Source: Bacteroidota bacterium (GTDB lineage Bacteria; Bacteroidota; Bacteroidia; Flavobacteriales_D; Crocinitomicaceae). From it: a DNA stretch of 64,000 nt. Shown here one piece after another: positions 51,652 through 62,305 of this stretch. The notes under the pieces are model-generated. The model was not told the origin of the DNA. It saw only the letters and a list, made by a program, of their open reading frames with translations, and made no database searches. Positions within the stretch are counted from its first letter, which is position 1. Each line of letters starts with the position of its first letter. Both the position numbers and the translations under genes were made by a program. The DNA is taken from assembly GCA_030148165.1 (NCBI GenBank), contig JASBTZ010000003.1, forward strand, positions 992,001 to 1,056,000, written 5' to 3'.

Positions 51652-53094
51652 ATGGAAGAAGCAGTAAATAAAGTTATAGATGAATCGAGACAGGGGGAAG
51701 CCGTGGTGCTTTCCAGTCGTGGTGAAGGGAAAAAACTTTACATCGAGAGCTATGGCTGTCAGATGAACTTTTCGGATAGTGAGGTGGTTGCATCCATCTT
51801 AACGAAAGAAGGATTTTCAACTACGCGCAACGTGGATGAGGCAGATGTCGTTTTGATCAACACCTGTTCTATCAGGGAAAACGCAGAAACTCGCGTACGA
51901 AATCGATTGACGGAGTTTAAAAAGAAAAAGGAGGATAAACCTGAAATGATGGTTGGCATCCTTGGGTGTATGGCAGAACGCCTTAAGAAATCTCTATTGG
52001 AAGAGGAAAAGTTAGTCGATCTTGTTGCCGGACCTGATGCTTACCGAGATCTTCCAAATTTGATAGAAGAAGTAGGAAGCGGTCAGAAAGCCGTAAATGT
52101 TCTGTTATCCCGTGATGAAACTTATGCAGATATTTCTCCTGTCCGAATGGATAAAGGTGGTGTTTCTGCCTTCGTAACCATTACCCGCGGATGTGATAAT
52201 ATGTGTTCTTTCTGCGTTGTACCTTTTACAAGAGGCAGAGAACGCTCACGGGATCCTGAAACAATCGTGGAAGAGTGTCGCGAACTATTCAACAAAGGAT
52301 ACAGGGAGGTAACGCTGCTTGGACAAAACGTAGATAGTTATCGATGGAATATGACCTCGAAAGGGGAAATCAAGGACAACTCGAAACTGACAACTAATTT
52401 CGCTCAATTGATGGAAATGGTGGCTTTGGTTTCTCCGGATTTGAGAATTCGTTTTTCAACTTCTCATCCGAAAGATATGACCGATGATGTTCTCGAAGCA
52501 ATGGCAAAGTATGAAAATGTTTGCCCTTATATCCATCTTCCGGTTCAGTCAGGTAATTCTGACGTCTTAAAACGAATGAACAGAGGATACACACGTGAAT
52601 GGTATTTAGAAAGGATTGCTGCCATTCGGCGAATTGTTCCCGACTGTGCGATTTCCACGGATATTATCACAGGCTTCTGCGATGAAACTGATTCTGAACA
52701 CGAAGATACAATCACCTTAATGAATGAAGTCAAGTACGATTATGCCTACATGTTTAAATACTCTGAACGACCTAAAACCTTAGCCGAAAGAAGATTCGAA
52801 GACAATGTTGATGACGGTATTAAGTCGAAACGAATAACGGAAATCATTGAGCTTCAAACCCAGCATTCGCTTGAATCAAATCAGAAGCAAATTGGCACGA
52901 CCCAAAAGGTGTTGATTGAAGGTAAATCAAAACGCTCCGAAGAACAGCTTTGCGGAAGAACCGGTAGAAATTCGATGGTAATTTTCCCGAAAGGGGAATA
53001 TCAGAAAGGAACGTACGTTATGGTGAAGATCAACGATTGTACATCGGCAACATTATTCGGTGAGGTGGTTGAAGAGATACCACCGGCAAAATAG
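51652..53094 (+). CDS. miaB: tRNA-2-methylthio-N6-dimethylallyladenosine synthase MiaB
   Basis: The 480-residue radical SAM methylthiotransferase modifies A37 in tRNA. The N-terminal UPF0004 domain has [12 protein letters not shown] and [11 protein letters not shown]. The radical SAM CxxxCxxC is in [44 protein letters not shown] is the core barrel. The C-terminal TRAM domain ends [14 protein letters not shown] and [17 protein letters not shown]. It is the first gene of the plus-strand run to secG, with only 5 bases before the sigma-54-type regulator. Confidence 0.96.
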   Translation: MEEAVNKVIDESRQGEAVVLSSRGEGKKLYIESYGCQMNFSDSEVVASILTKEGFSTTRNVDEADVVLINTCSIRENAETRVRNRLTEFKKKKEDKPEMMVGILGCMAERLKKSLLEEEKLVDLVAGPDAYRDLPNLIEEVGSGQKAVNVLLSRDETYADISPVRMDKGGVSAFVTITRGCDNMCSFCVVPFTRGRERSRDPETIVEECRELFNKGYREVTLLGQNVDSYRWNMTSKGEIKDNSKLTTNFAQLMEMVALVSPDLRIRFSTSHPKDMTDDVLEAMAKYENVCPYIHLPVQSGNSDVLKRMNRGYTREWYLERIAAIRRIVPDCAISTDIITGFCDETDSEHEDTITLMNEVKYDYAYMFKYSERPKTLAERRFEDNVDDGIKSKRITEIIELQTQHSLESNQKQIGTTQKVLIEGKSKRSEEQLCGRTGRNSMVIFPKGEYQKGTYVMVKINDCTSATLFGEVVEEIPPAK

Positions 53095-53099
53095 ATCAA

Positions 53100-54326
53100 A
53101 TGGATACGCAACAGGTAAAGAGACGATTTGGAATAATTGGAAATGCTCCGCTATTAAACAGAGCTTTGGAGGTTGCTGTTCAGGTTGCGCCAACTGACAT
53201 CTCTGTGCTCGTTACCGGAGAGAGTGGTACCGGAAAGGAAATCATTCCTCAGGTGATTCACCAATTGAGCTCGAGAAAACATGGCGAGTATATCGCAGTC
53301 AACTGTGGAGCAATTCCGGAAGGAACAATCGATTCAGAATTATTCGGTCATGAGAAAGGTGCTTTCACCGGAGCAAGTGGAAGCCGAAAAGGATACTTCG
53401 AAGTAGCAGATGGCGGAACAATTTTCCTGGATGAAGTTGCAGAATTACCGATGCAGACGCAAGTTCGTTTATTGAGGGTTCTGGAAACAGGTGAATTCAT
53501 CCGTGTTGGATCATCGAAAGTGATTAAGACCAATGTTCGCGTGGTTGCAGCAACGAATGAAAATATGCAGCAGGCCATCGCGAAAGGTAAATTCAGAGAA
53601 GATCTATTCTATCGCTTGAGCACGGTCCCTATCTCCTTGCCTCCACTTCGAAACAGAAAGGAAGATATTCATTTGATATTCCGAAAATTCGCGAATGATT
53701 TCGGTGATAAGTACCGTATGCCTACAATTAAACTAACCGATGACGCCGTCAACTTATTAGAAAACTATAGCTGGCCGGGAAACGTGCGCCAACTTAAAAA
53801 CATCGTGGAACAAATATCCGTGATCGAAACAAGTCGCGACATTGATTCCGCTACTTTAACACGATACCTGCCTGTAGAACGAGATAATAGTCCAGCCGTG
53901 ATTTCTGATAATTCAGACTTCAATGAAAGAGAGCTCATGTACAAGTTTCTTTTTGACATGAAAAAGGATCTCACTGAGTTGAAAAAACTCGTTATCGACC
54001 TGGTAGGAAAAGACGGTGATACTGAATTAAGCTCGGACCAGATACGGGTGTTGAATCGATATTTCGAAGAAGTAAAACCAAGTGACCTGAATCAAAAGGC
54101 ATTGCCACCTTCAGAAGAGAGTTTTGAATACTCTCCTAAGGAAGAGGAATCTTATGAAGAGGTGGAAGAAGTGGAAGAATCTTTGTCGCTTGAGGAAAGA
54201 GAAAAAGATCTGATCAAAAAAGCCCTAGAGAAACACAAAGGCAAGCGAAAATACGCTGCGGCTGAATTAGGTATTAGTGAAAGAACATTGTATCGAAAGA
54301 TAAAAGAATACGATCTAACCAGTTGA
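53100..54326 (+). CDS. Sigma-54-dependent transcriptional activator without receiver domain
   Basis: The 408-residue protein has an AAA+ domain (about residues 10-240) with Walker A GESGTGKEIIPQVIH, the sigma-54 contacting GAFTGA in HEKGAFTGASGSRKGYFE, Walker B GGTIFLDEVAELP and PGNVRQLKNIVEQISV. The C-terminal Fis-type helix-turn-helix is KYAAAELGISERTLYRKIKEY. A glutamate-rich stretch (about residues 335-365) precedes the HTH. There is no N-terminal receiver or PAS domain, so it may be constitutively active or ligand-gated otherwise. It overlaps the lptE start as TGATG. sigma-54 (rpoN) is not in this window. Confidence 0.92.
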   Translation: MDTQQVKRRFGIIGNAPLLNRALEVAVQVAPTDISVLVTGESGTGKEIIPQVIHQLSSRKHGEYIAVNCGAIPEGTIDSELFGHEKGAFTGASGSRKGYFEVADGGTIFLDEVAELPMQTQVRLLRVLETGEFIRVGSSKVIKTNVRVVAATNENMQQAIAKGKFREDLFYRLSTVPISLPPLRNRKEDIHLIFRKFANDFGDKYRMPTIKLTDDAVNLLENYSWPGNVRQLKNIVEQISVIETSRDIDSATLTRYLPVERDNSPAVISDNSDFNERELMYKFLFDMKKDLTELKKLVIDLVGKDGDTELSSDQIRVLNRYFEEVKPSDLNQKALPPSEESFEYSPKEEESYEEVEEVEESLSLEEREKDLIKKALEKHKGKRKYAAAELGISERTLYRKIKEYDLTS

Positions 54327-54832
54327 TGAAGTGGTTCCACATAGCATTATTGGGTGTATTACTTTCCTCCTGTTGGCCTACGCGAGTTTCATTTATTGAC
54401 GGAAGTATGCCCGAAGAATGGGAAACTTTCTACGTTCAAACCCTGAGCAATAATTCATCGAATACACCGCTAAACTATCCGGTTGATCTTTCAGAACTCA
54501 TAAAAGATGGCATCATGAATAACACTCGCTTACAGCTGAATAATGACGCTGATGGTGCTGAAGTTTTCATAGAGGGAAGTATTACGAATTATACCATCAC
54601 GCCTGTTGCAATGCAGGAAGGTGACAATGCATCTAAGAACAGATTGACGGTCAGCACACAATTCAATTTTATCATTACTAAACCCAATGAATCAGAAATG
54701 TCATTGACAAGCACGAAGTTTGTAGACTACGATTCTAATACTGATTTGGGTACGGTTGAGAACACCTTACTGGCTGAAGTAAGTGAACAAATTGTGCAAG
54801 ACGTCATCAACAAACTATTGTCGAACTGGTAA
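54326..54832 (+). CDS. lptE: LPS-assembly lipoprotein LptE
   Basis: The 168-residue lipoprotein (lipobox LLSSC, Cys16) has the LptE pattern: VSFIDGSMPEEWETFYVQTLSNNSS, VFIEGSITNYTITPVA and a C-terminal amphipathic helix LLAEVSEQIVQDVINKLLSNW. LptE plugs LptD and helps insert lipopolysaccharide in the outer membrane. Its ATG overlaps the activator's stop (TGATG) and its stop overlaps the next start (TAATG), so it is translationally coupled on both sides. Confidence 0.88.
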   Translation: MKWFHIALLGVLLSSCWPTRVSFIDGSMPEEWETFYVQTLSNNSSNTPLNYPVDLSELIKDGIMNNTRLQLNNDADGAEVFIEGSITNYTITPVAMQEGDNASKNRLTVSTQFNFIITKPNESEMSLTSTKFVDYDSNTDLGTVENTLLAEVSEQIVQDVINKLLSNW

Positions 54833-55719
54833 TGATCAGCACGGAGGACATAGGAGAACTGATCCGGAATCCGGATGCCATTCGGCAGGATCAGCTAGAC
54901 CCAATGATTGAATTGGCCGAGAAATACCCCTACACACAACTTTTCTCGATTATACTACTCAACGGACTGAATAAGTATCACGATGTTAGATTCGAAGAAT
55001 TATTATCGAAACATTCTTTCCGAATTGCGAATCGCGAACGGCTTTATCACCTGATACATGATCACGAAGTTCAAAACGAAACTCAAACCGTTGAGCAACT
55101 TGAAAAAGATAACAACGATCAGATAACAGAACAAGTAGTCAGCGAACAGGTTGAGACAGAAACTGTTCAGCAAGATGAAACGATTAATGTCGAAAAGGCC
55201 AGGGTAGATCCGTTGGAGGAGTCAATTCTTCATCACGCCGTAGCTGCTAATTATCAATTACCGGAGCTCACCGAAGAAGAAGAAAAACAGCTGGAAGAGC
55301 GTCAGTCAGATGCAGAACCAAACGAAGTTTCTGAAGTAGAAATTGAATTTGATCTGAACGCAGCCCATTCATTTTCAGATTGGCTCCACGCTGATAAAAA
55401 TTATGAGGAACAGGACACGAGTGATAAAGAAGCAATCAACGCTTTAGTTGAAAATTTCTCAGATTTCAATCCAATGAACAGTTTGTTCGGTGAAGTAGAA
55501 CGACCAAAGGCTGAGTTCTTCTCCCCTACCAGAAAAGCCAAAGAAAGTCTGGATGAAGAACAGCTACCTGTGAGCGAGACATTGGCAAAGATTTATGCGC
55601 TTCAAGGAAATTATCCCAGAGCTATTTCAGCTTATGAACAATTAAGTTTGAAATTTCCGGAAAAAAAGGCTTTCTTTGCAAACCTTATTAAGGATTTGAA
55701 AAAACAAATAAAAAAATAA
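54832..55719 (+). CDS. Conserved protein with C-terminal TPR-like motif
   Basis: The 295-residue soluble protein begins with DIGELIRNPDAIRQDQLDPM and helical segments that resemble a tetratricopeptide module (PYTQLFSIILLNGLNKYHD). The middle is low-complexity and rich in Glu/Gln/Val. The C-terminal motif SETLAKIYALQGNYPRAISAYEQLSLKFPEKKAFFANLIKDLKKQ is one TPR-like unit with a basic tail. A position between lptE and secG is conserved in Bacteroidota, but the function is unknown. Confidence 0.75.
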   Translation: MISTEDIGELIRNPDAIRQDQLDPMIELAEKYPYTQLFSIILLNGLNKYHDVRFEELLSKHSFRIANRERLYHLIHDHEVQNETQTVEQLEKDNNDQITEQVVSEQVETETVQQDETINVEKARVDPLEESILHHAVAANYQLPELTEEEEKQLEERQSDAEPNEVSEVEIEFDLNAAHSFSDWLHADKNYEEQDTSDKEAINALVENFSDFNPMNSLFGEVERPKAEFFSPTRKAKESLDEEQLPVSETLAKIYALQGNYPRAISAYEQLSLKFPEKKAFFANLIKDLKKQIKK

Positions 55720-55720
55720 A

Positions 55721-56029
55721 ATGGTAGGAATTATTTCATCAATTATCATTCTGGCAAGTGTGCTGTTGATATTTGTGGTCTATGTCCAAAACCCCAAAGG
55801 TGGTGGTTTAAGTACTGATTTCGGAGCAGCTCATCAATTAGGAGGAGTTCAGAAAACAAATGATTTCATTGACAAAGCAACATGGTCTTTAGCTGCATTG
55901 ATTGGTGCTTTGAGTATTTTCCTTACGATACAGTTGAAGTCGGACGCGCCGACTCCTCAGGAGAATCCTGATCAAACTGAACAGGGACAAACTCAAGGAC
56001 AAGTTCAAACACAAGGTCAAGCAGAATAG
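55721..56029 (+). CDS. secG: Protein translocase subunit SecG
   Basis: The 102-residue protein has two transmembrane helices (about residues 5-22 and 52-70). VYVQNPKGGGLSTDFGAAHQLGG is the conserved cytoplasmic loop. The C-terminal tail is rich in Gln/Thr/Gly (QTEQGQTQGQVQTQGQAE). SecG stimulates SecYE-SecA translocation. It starts one base after the preceding stop and is followed by a strong terminator. Confidence 0.93.
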   Translation: MVGIISSIIILASVLLIFVVYVQNPKGGGLSTDFGAAHQLGGVQKTNDFIDKATWSLAALIGALSIFLTIQLKSDAPTPQENPDQTEQGQTQGQVQTQGQAE

Positions 56030-56052
56030 GGTCTCGCATCCAAAAGAAATTC

Positions 56053-56088
56053 AAATGTCAGTATGTCAGCGTACTGACATTTTTTTTC
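56053..56088 (+). terminator. Rho-independent terminator after secG
   Basis: The 10-bp stem AATGTCAGTA (56054-56063) pairs with TACTGACATT (56072-56081), with an 8-base loop. Eight T follow. It ends the miaB-secG transcription unit, leaving groESL on its own promoter. Confidence 0.92.
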
Positions 56089-56179
56089 GCTTTAAATGAA
56101 ATTTTGTCTCGAAAAATCCAATGGCATAGAATTCGTGATAGGGCAACAGCAAATTGAATTTAACTAAATAATTATTGAT

Positions 56180-56455
56180 ATGGCAACAAAGTTTAAACCA
56201 CTCGGAGATCGCGTTCTGATCGAACCTGCTCCGGCTGAACAAACCACTGCTAGTGGAATCATTATTCCTGATTCTGCAAAAGAAAAACCATTAAAAGGAA
56301 CAGTAGTCGCAGTTGGCGATGGTAAGAAGGACGAACCAATCACGGTAAAAAAAGGTGATGAAGTTTTGTATGGTCAGTACGCAGGTACGGAAATCAAAAT
56401 GGACGGTAACACTTACCTCATTATGCGTGAATCAGATATTTACGGAATATTTTAG
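56180..56455 (+). CDS. groS: Co-chaperonin GroES
   Basis: The 91-residue GroES forms the seven-subunit lid of the GroEL chamber. It has [42 protein letters not shown] with the mobile loop around TTASGIIIP, and [14 protein letters not shown] and [13 protein letters not shown]. It is followed by groL after 21 bases. No CIRCE (TTAGCACTC...GAGTGCTAA) operator is visible in the 150 bases upstream, so heat control must be by another factor. Confidence 0.96.
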   Translation: MATKFKPLGDRVLIEPAPAEQTTASGIIIPDSAKEKPLKGTVVAVGDGKKDEPITVKKGDEVLYGQYAGTEIKMDGNTYLIMRESDIYGIF

Positions 56456-56464
56456 TAAACCTAA

Positions 56465-58114
<1,650 letters not shown>

Positions 58115-58125
58115 GATCATGATAT

Positions 58126-58155
58126 AAAGGGCTGACTCATGTCAGTCCTTTTTAC
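58126..58155 (+). terminator. Terminator after groEL
   Basis: The stem AAAGGGCTGAC (58126-58136) pairs with GTCAGTCCTTT (58141-58151), with one G-U and a 4-base loop; the T-run is contained in its right arm and beyond. Confidence 0.85.
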
Positions 58156-58230
58156 GTATCTGTTTTCCTGATTTTATCAGATAGGCAGAGCGACTATATA
58201 AAGAGCTCCTCTGAAACGAGGAGCTCTCTT
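58146..58230. repeat. Structured repeat element, copy 1
   Basis: This roughly 85-base segment matches 62195-62271 at most positions: TCCTTTTTAyGTmTCTGTTTTCCyGATTT, then GGCAGAG/AGCAGAG, then AAGAGCTyCTC. It folds as a CCTGA/TCAG hairpin inside a CTG...CAG frame, followed by the perfect AGAGCTCCT/AGGAGCTCT stem (58202-58210 with 58219-58227) and a T-run. That second stem can also serve as terminator between groEL and the convergent gene. Confidence 0.55.
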
Positions 58231-58231
58231 T

Positions 58232-61200
58232 TTATTCAAAAGCTACAAATTCATCTTTTGCTTCCAGAACCTTGTTCACATAAGCTTTGAATTCTTCATA
58301 TTGCTCCGGTGAAATATTATCACTGCCAGGTGTGGCGTGAATTGTTACACGTAAGTGATTAGGGGCAATCAATTCGTATGTCCTCGAGTATTTATGATCT
58401 CTAAAAGCGAAATTCTTGCTTTCAGGCAATTCTGTAAAGGACTTTCCTTCCTCGACAAATAGATCAAATTCTGTATTATATACGTCCGTACTTTCATATG
58501 ACATATACTCGATCGGGTAATCTCTTTCATCCTCAGCGATGACTGATCCGGTATAAACATTAACCACATATGGCAATTGAACAACGTAGTACTTTCCTAT
58601 CTTATTGGTCTTCTCGGTATAGCTGACCTCAGCAGTATATGACACAAAATCTTCGTGCTTATCATTTTTAATGTTGTAGACTGAATCAAGTGTACAGCTC
58701 GAGTTAATACTTGAATGATATCGATTAACCAGATCTTTTTTCATAATCGTATAACTATCATTATCAAGAATATCTGCTGTACTTGACCGGATGCTACCTT
58801 GAATTTTAGCGTCTATAATCAATCGCTTTTTATCATCCTCGATATACATCTTAATATTATTATTATAGCTATTTATCAACCTTTCCCTGTCATCCAGATT
58901 AGACAGTTCATATGTCTTATCATCGTCATAATTCCTAGGTATTTCAAGAATTTGTGCTCCTCGATCTCGCGTTGGCAAAGACATAAACGGCATGTTATTA
59001 TCTGTCAATTCAAGGTATACTTCTTTACCATCCAAAATAACTTTCACGATACAATGATCGAAGGATATACTAGGCATAACTAATTTCTTAATTCCGTTTC
59101 TTCGAGTAGAGATCAACACGAGATTCGCTTCTAGGCCGGCCAGATCAGCAAGCACAACGAACAAAGTAGAAAGATCTTTGCAGTCACCCATTTTTGTCTT
59201 TAGGGTTTTACTTGGCTTTTGAGGAATATATCCGCTTTGTTTGAAGCTAACGAAGCTGTATGTTAGATTATCAGCCATGTACTCATAAATAAGCTCAGCC
59301 CGCTCCTTTTCTGAATAGGCCTGAGTTCCATCCGGGAAAATTTCTGCAAATGCTTTCTTCACCACAGAATTAATCTCTATTTGCTGCCTCACAAGATCAG
59401 AATACCAATTGGCAATGTCATTCCATCCTTCCAAAGAGCTCATATGTAAAGTGATGTTCACATCACTCTCCTCAGGCATAAACCTCTCACTCTCCGGTAA
59501 TCCCGGATGATCTTTTAGTGTCCAAATGTATACATCGCGATCACCCTTTGTCGTACTCTCGAATTCAAGTTCTCCATTAACCACTTCATGTTTTATTTTA
59601 ATATCCTGGGGAGAGATCAACGTGTACCTGGCTAATTTAAGTGGGTGATATGATGTGAATTGGTAATCATCCATATGATCCCTATAAAATCGACCGTACC
59701 CATTGAAATCAACTTGATAATCGATATATATCACATCGCCTACCTCCAGTCCGTTAAATACAAATCGAGAACCACTACTTTCAGCGGGAACTATAGAGCC
59801 ATTAGCCTTTACAATCTCAGACTTGATAATATCATAGTTTCGGTAAAGACCAAGACTATATTCCTTCAAACGCTCTACACCTTTTTCGGATGTAATCTCG
59901 AAAAGATAGGTTACGCGAGTTCTTCCTCCAGCCTCTTTATTTAATTCCACTATGACTTCATCCAAAAGGAAGTTATAACCATAGTTGTTAGACTTCGTTT
60001 TGTTTTTATTTTCTTCGATGTAATCATACACATCCTGGATTTTATATTCCTCTACAATATCCGGTTCGTTTAAAATGTCTCTGATCTTTCTTCTCAATGT
60101 GCTATTAGCACTATTATGAACCAATGACTTCTGATACCATTCAATAGCTCCTTCCTTATCATTCAATTGAAGAAGCGCATCACCCATATATTCCATCGCA
60201 CGGAATGAATATGGGAATAGCTCAAGGGCTCTTTCGATATATGGAACGGATTCTTCGTACTCAGTGAGATAATGTAAATAAGACACATAATCCTTGTAAA
60301 AAGCGATCTCAGTGTCAAATTTTTCAACCTTTTCTTCGAGAAGCTTCTTCGTTTTAGCCTTTTTATTCTGTGAATTATAAATTCTCGCCAACTTATCTAC
60401 TATGTCGATGTCGTAATATTTGTTGTTGATCTTCTCATAAAGTAGCTGTGTTTTGGCGTCATCATTCAAAACTCGACCATAAAGAGATGCGTAGGTCTTC
60501 ATAAGCTTCACATTACCCATTTCCAAAGCTAAATCCATTAATTCATCGAGATACTTCTTGATAAGCTTCTTATCCTCGAGTCTCAGAGCTTTTATGATTT
60601 CAGCAGAAATTTTCACCAATTCACTATCTACAGATTCAGCATAATCGTCCACCACTTCTGACATGTCTTCGAAGCTAAGCCTGAATAATTCCTGAACATC
60701 AAGAAAATACATCATGAGGGTCAAATGATAATCAGGATCATCGTTTTTTATATTCTCTCTCAGCTCATCAACCTTGTTACTGTCATCTTCCAAATCGCTG
60801 ATAGTTGTCATCATAATTCGAAGCATCGAACTCTTTTCGTATTTATCAAACCAGGGTTCTATTACCTCCTTAGCTTCTTCGTATCGCTCATTTCTGAGGT
60901 AAGTTTTTATCAAGCAATAATCGTAAAGGAAATCATCACCGCTTTCGCTCTTATTGATGAAAAAATCTTCAAATGCACTCGTAATCATACGGGGATTAAT
61001 GGTTTCTTCCGTGGATTTGTTATAGTCAGCGTATTTATTAGAATATGTGAGCCCGTCAATATCGTGATAAGAATCGTCGGTAATACGTAATGAAAAATAA
61101 CCGAACGAAGTTTCAACTGAAGTTTTAATCAATAAGCGGTTATTTCCAGCAGGGATATTAACCTTCACACTATAAGCATCGGTGGTTGTCCCTTGCTGTT

Positions 61201-61996
61201 TTGTGTTTTCATAAATTAAGACATCATTGAGCCAAAGCTTAAATTTGGAAGAGTTCCCCACTCGAATAACGCATTCTTGATCCGCAGGCGCATTAATAAA
61301 GGTTTGGGCATAGTGTACACCCATTCCATATTCCTCATGATTTGTCAGCTTCATATAACCTTCCGGATCATTAACAGGAACATACCAATCGACAATTCCA
61401 TTACTATTTGCATTAAAACCGGATCCACCAATTGGATCAGTCTCCGGAGGATAAATCGCATCAATACCACTCCCGTTCATGTTCTCGAACACACCGCAAT
61501 ATTGCCAGTCGCGTATAGCTTTTACTTCCCGAACATATTTTTCATATCCTGTGAAATCGTTCAAAACTCTTGATTTAATGCCTTTCAAGTAAGCTAGATC
61601 GCATTTAATGGTTGGGTGTTTAAAATTCGTACTATATAGACGATCCACATGATCCATAGTGATATTATTCATGTCTTCACTGAGATAATCACCAAATATG
61701 AATGGTTCGTTCCACAGCGCAAACAGATAATAATCTCGATCATCTCCGAATTCTATAAACTCATCGATCAACTTTTTTGATGGCGACAAAAGGCCATTCT
61801 CCCATCGAATAATTTCTCTCGCCATTAGCGTTTCAATGGTTGGGTTTGAACTATATGCCTTTTTTACTTCTTTCAAAGCAGTTTCTCTGTCATTGTTCAA
61901 TGCCGCATCCCAATAGTTAGGAATGCTATTCTGAGCTAAAATAATGTTGGAAATACTCCAGAATAGGAGTGCCAAAAGTCCTTTTTTGTAGTGCAT
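58232..61996 (-). CDS. Large exported transglutaminase-like protein (DUF3857 + TPR)
   Basis: The 1254-residue protein has a signal peptide (residues 1-21, ILAQN). Residues 25-340 contain a beta-sandwich/PA14-like part (ADQECVIRVGNSSKFKLWLNDVLIYEN). Residues 350-670 are TPR-like helical repeats. A DUF3857 domain follows (about 690-870). The transglutaminase-like core has KTLKTKMGDCKDLSTLF (catalytic Cys), ISFDHCIVKVILDG (His) and YLELTDN (Asp). DUF3857-transglutaminase proteins are common in Bacteroidota and probably act in the periplasm. The first half is unusual in its length. It stands alone, converging on groEL across the repeat element. Confidence 0.88.
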   Translation of the reverse strand: MHYKKGLLALLFWSISNIILAQNSIPNYWDAALNNDRETALKEVKKAYSSNPTIETLMAREIIRWENGLLSPSKKLIDEFIEFGDDRDYYLFALWNEPFIFGDYLSEDMNNITMDHVDRLYSTNFKHPTIKCDLAYLKGIKSRVLNDFTGYEKYVREVKAIRDWQYCGVFENMNGSGIDAIYPPETDPIGGSGFNANSNGIVDWYVPVNDPEGYMKLTNHEEYGMGVHYAQTFINAPADQECVIRVGNSSKFKLWLNDVLIYENTKQQGTTTDAYSVKVNIPAGNNRLLIKTSVETSFGYFSLRITDDSYHDIDGLTYSNKYADYNKSTEETINPRMITSAFEDFFINKSESGDDFLYDYCLIKTYLRNERYEEAKEVIEPWFDKYEKSSMLRIMMTTISDLEDDSNKVDELRENIKNDDPDYHLTLMMYFLDVQELFRLSFEDMSEVVDDYAESVDSELVKISAEIIKALRLEDKKLIKKYLDELMDLALEMGNVKLMKTYASLYGRVLNDDAKTQLLYEKINNKYYDIDIVDKLARIYNSQNKKAKTKKLLEEKVEKFDTEIAFYKDYVSYLHYLTEYEESVPYIERALELFPYSFRAMEYMGDALLQLNDKEGAIEWYQKSLVHNSANSTLRRKIRDILNEPDIVEEYKIQDVYDYIEENKNKTKSNNYGYNFLLDEVIVELNKEAGGRTRVTYLFEITSEKGVERLKEYSLGLYRNYDIIKSEIVKANGSIVPAESSGSRFVFNGLEVGDVIYIDYQVDFNGYGRFYRDHMDDYQFTSYHPLKLARYTLISPQDIKIKHEVVNGELEFESTTKGDRDVYIWTLKDHPGLPESERFMPEESDVNITLHMSSLEGWNDIANWYSDLVRQQIEINSVVKKAFAEIFPDGTQAYSEKERAELIYEYMADNLTYSFVSFKQSGYIPQKPSKTLKTKMGDCKDLSTLFVVLADLAGLEANLVLISTRRNGIKKLVMPSISFDHCIVKVILDGKEVYLELTDNNMPFMSLPTRDRGAQILEIPRNYDDDKTYELSNLDDRERLINSYNNNIKMYIEDDKKRLIIDAKIQGSIRSSTADILDNDSYTIMKKDLVNRYHSSINSSCTLDSVYNIKNDKHEDFVSYTAEVSYTEKTNKIGKYYVVQLPYVVNVYTGSVIAEDERDYPIEYMSYESTDVYNTEFDLFVEEGKSFTELPESKNFAFRDHKYSRTYELIAPNHLRVTIHATPGSDNISPEQYEEFKAYVNKVLEAKDEFVAFE

Positions 61997-62094
61997 AACA
62001 TGGTTTTATGAAGTGATAATATAGGAAAAATGATGTTAAAATTAACCGTCTAATCCCTATCTAAATAATACGCGAACCGGCAACTATCTTTTTA

Positions 62095-62205
62095 TCAACT
62101 GATTACCTCCTTACCACATTGATTGCAGTAGATGTAGCCGAATGAGCTTTGGTTTCCACAGTTATCGCCTTTATTTTCTTTGGGATCATCGTTATCCTTT
62201 TTATG
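62095..62205 (-). pseudogene. Truncated duplicate of the ion-channel 3' end (zinc ribbon)
   Basis: The minus-strand codons read RHKKDNDDPKENKGDNCGNQ then SSFGYIYCNQCGKEVIS and stop. That matches the C-terminus of the channel at 63530 (RYKKDDDDSGENKCENCGNH, then NPFGSIYCNQCGKETITG) along its length. The upstream part of the gene is absent and homology stops at about 62205, where the repeat copy 62195-62271 begins. The first zinc-ribbon cysteine is lost (KGD in place of KCE). It is a gene fragment, not expressed as a channel. Confidence 0.75.
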
Positions 62206-62271
62206 TCTCTGTTTTCCCGATTTATTCGGGTAAGCAGAGCACCTATTTAAAAAGAGCTTCTCAGAAATGGG
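62195..62271. repeat. Structured repeat element, copy 2
   Basis: It matches copy 1 at 58146-58230, with the hairpin CCCGA (62216-62220) and TCGGG (62226-62230) replacing CCTGA/TCAG. This compensatory change suggests the structure is kept. The second stem is much weaker here (GAGCTTCTC...GGGAAAC). It overlaps the upstream in-frame ATG of the histidine kinase (62267) and borders the channel-gene fragment. Confidence 0.55.
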
Positions 62272-62305
62272 AAACTTTTTCGTTCTTAATACTATCTTTA
62301 TCAGC

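Noticed and set aside
56089-56179. CIRCE heat-shock operator before groES
   Set aside because: No TTAGCACTC-N9-GAGTGCTAA or near match in the upstream gap.
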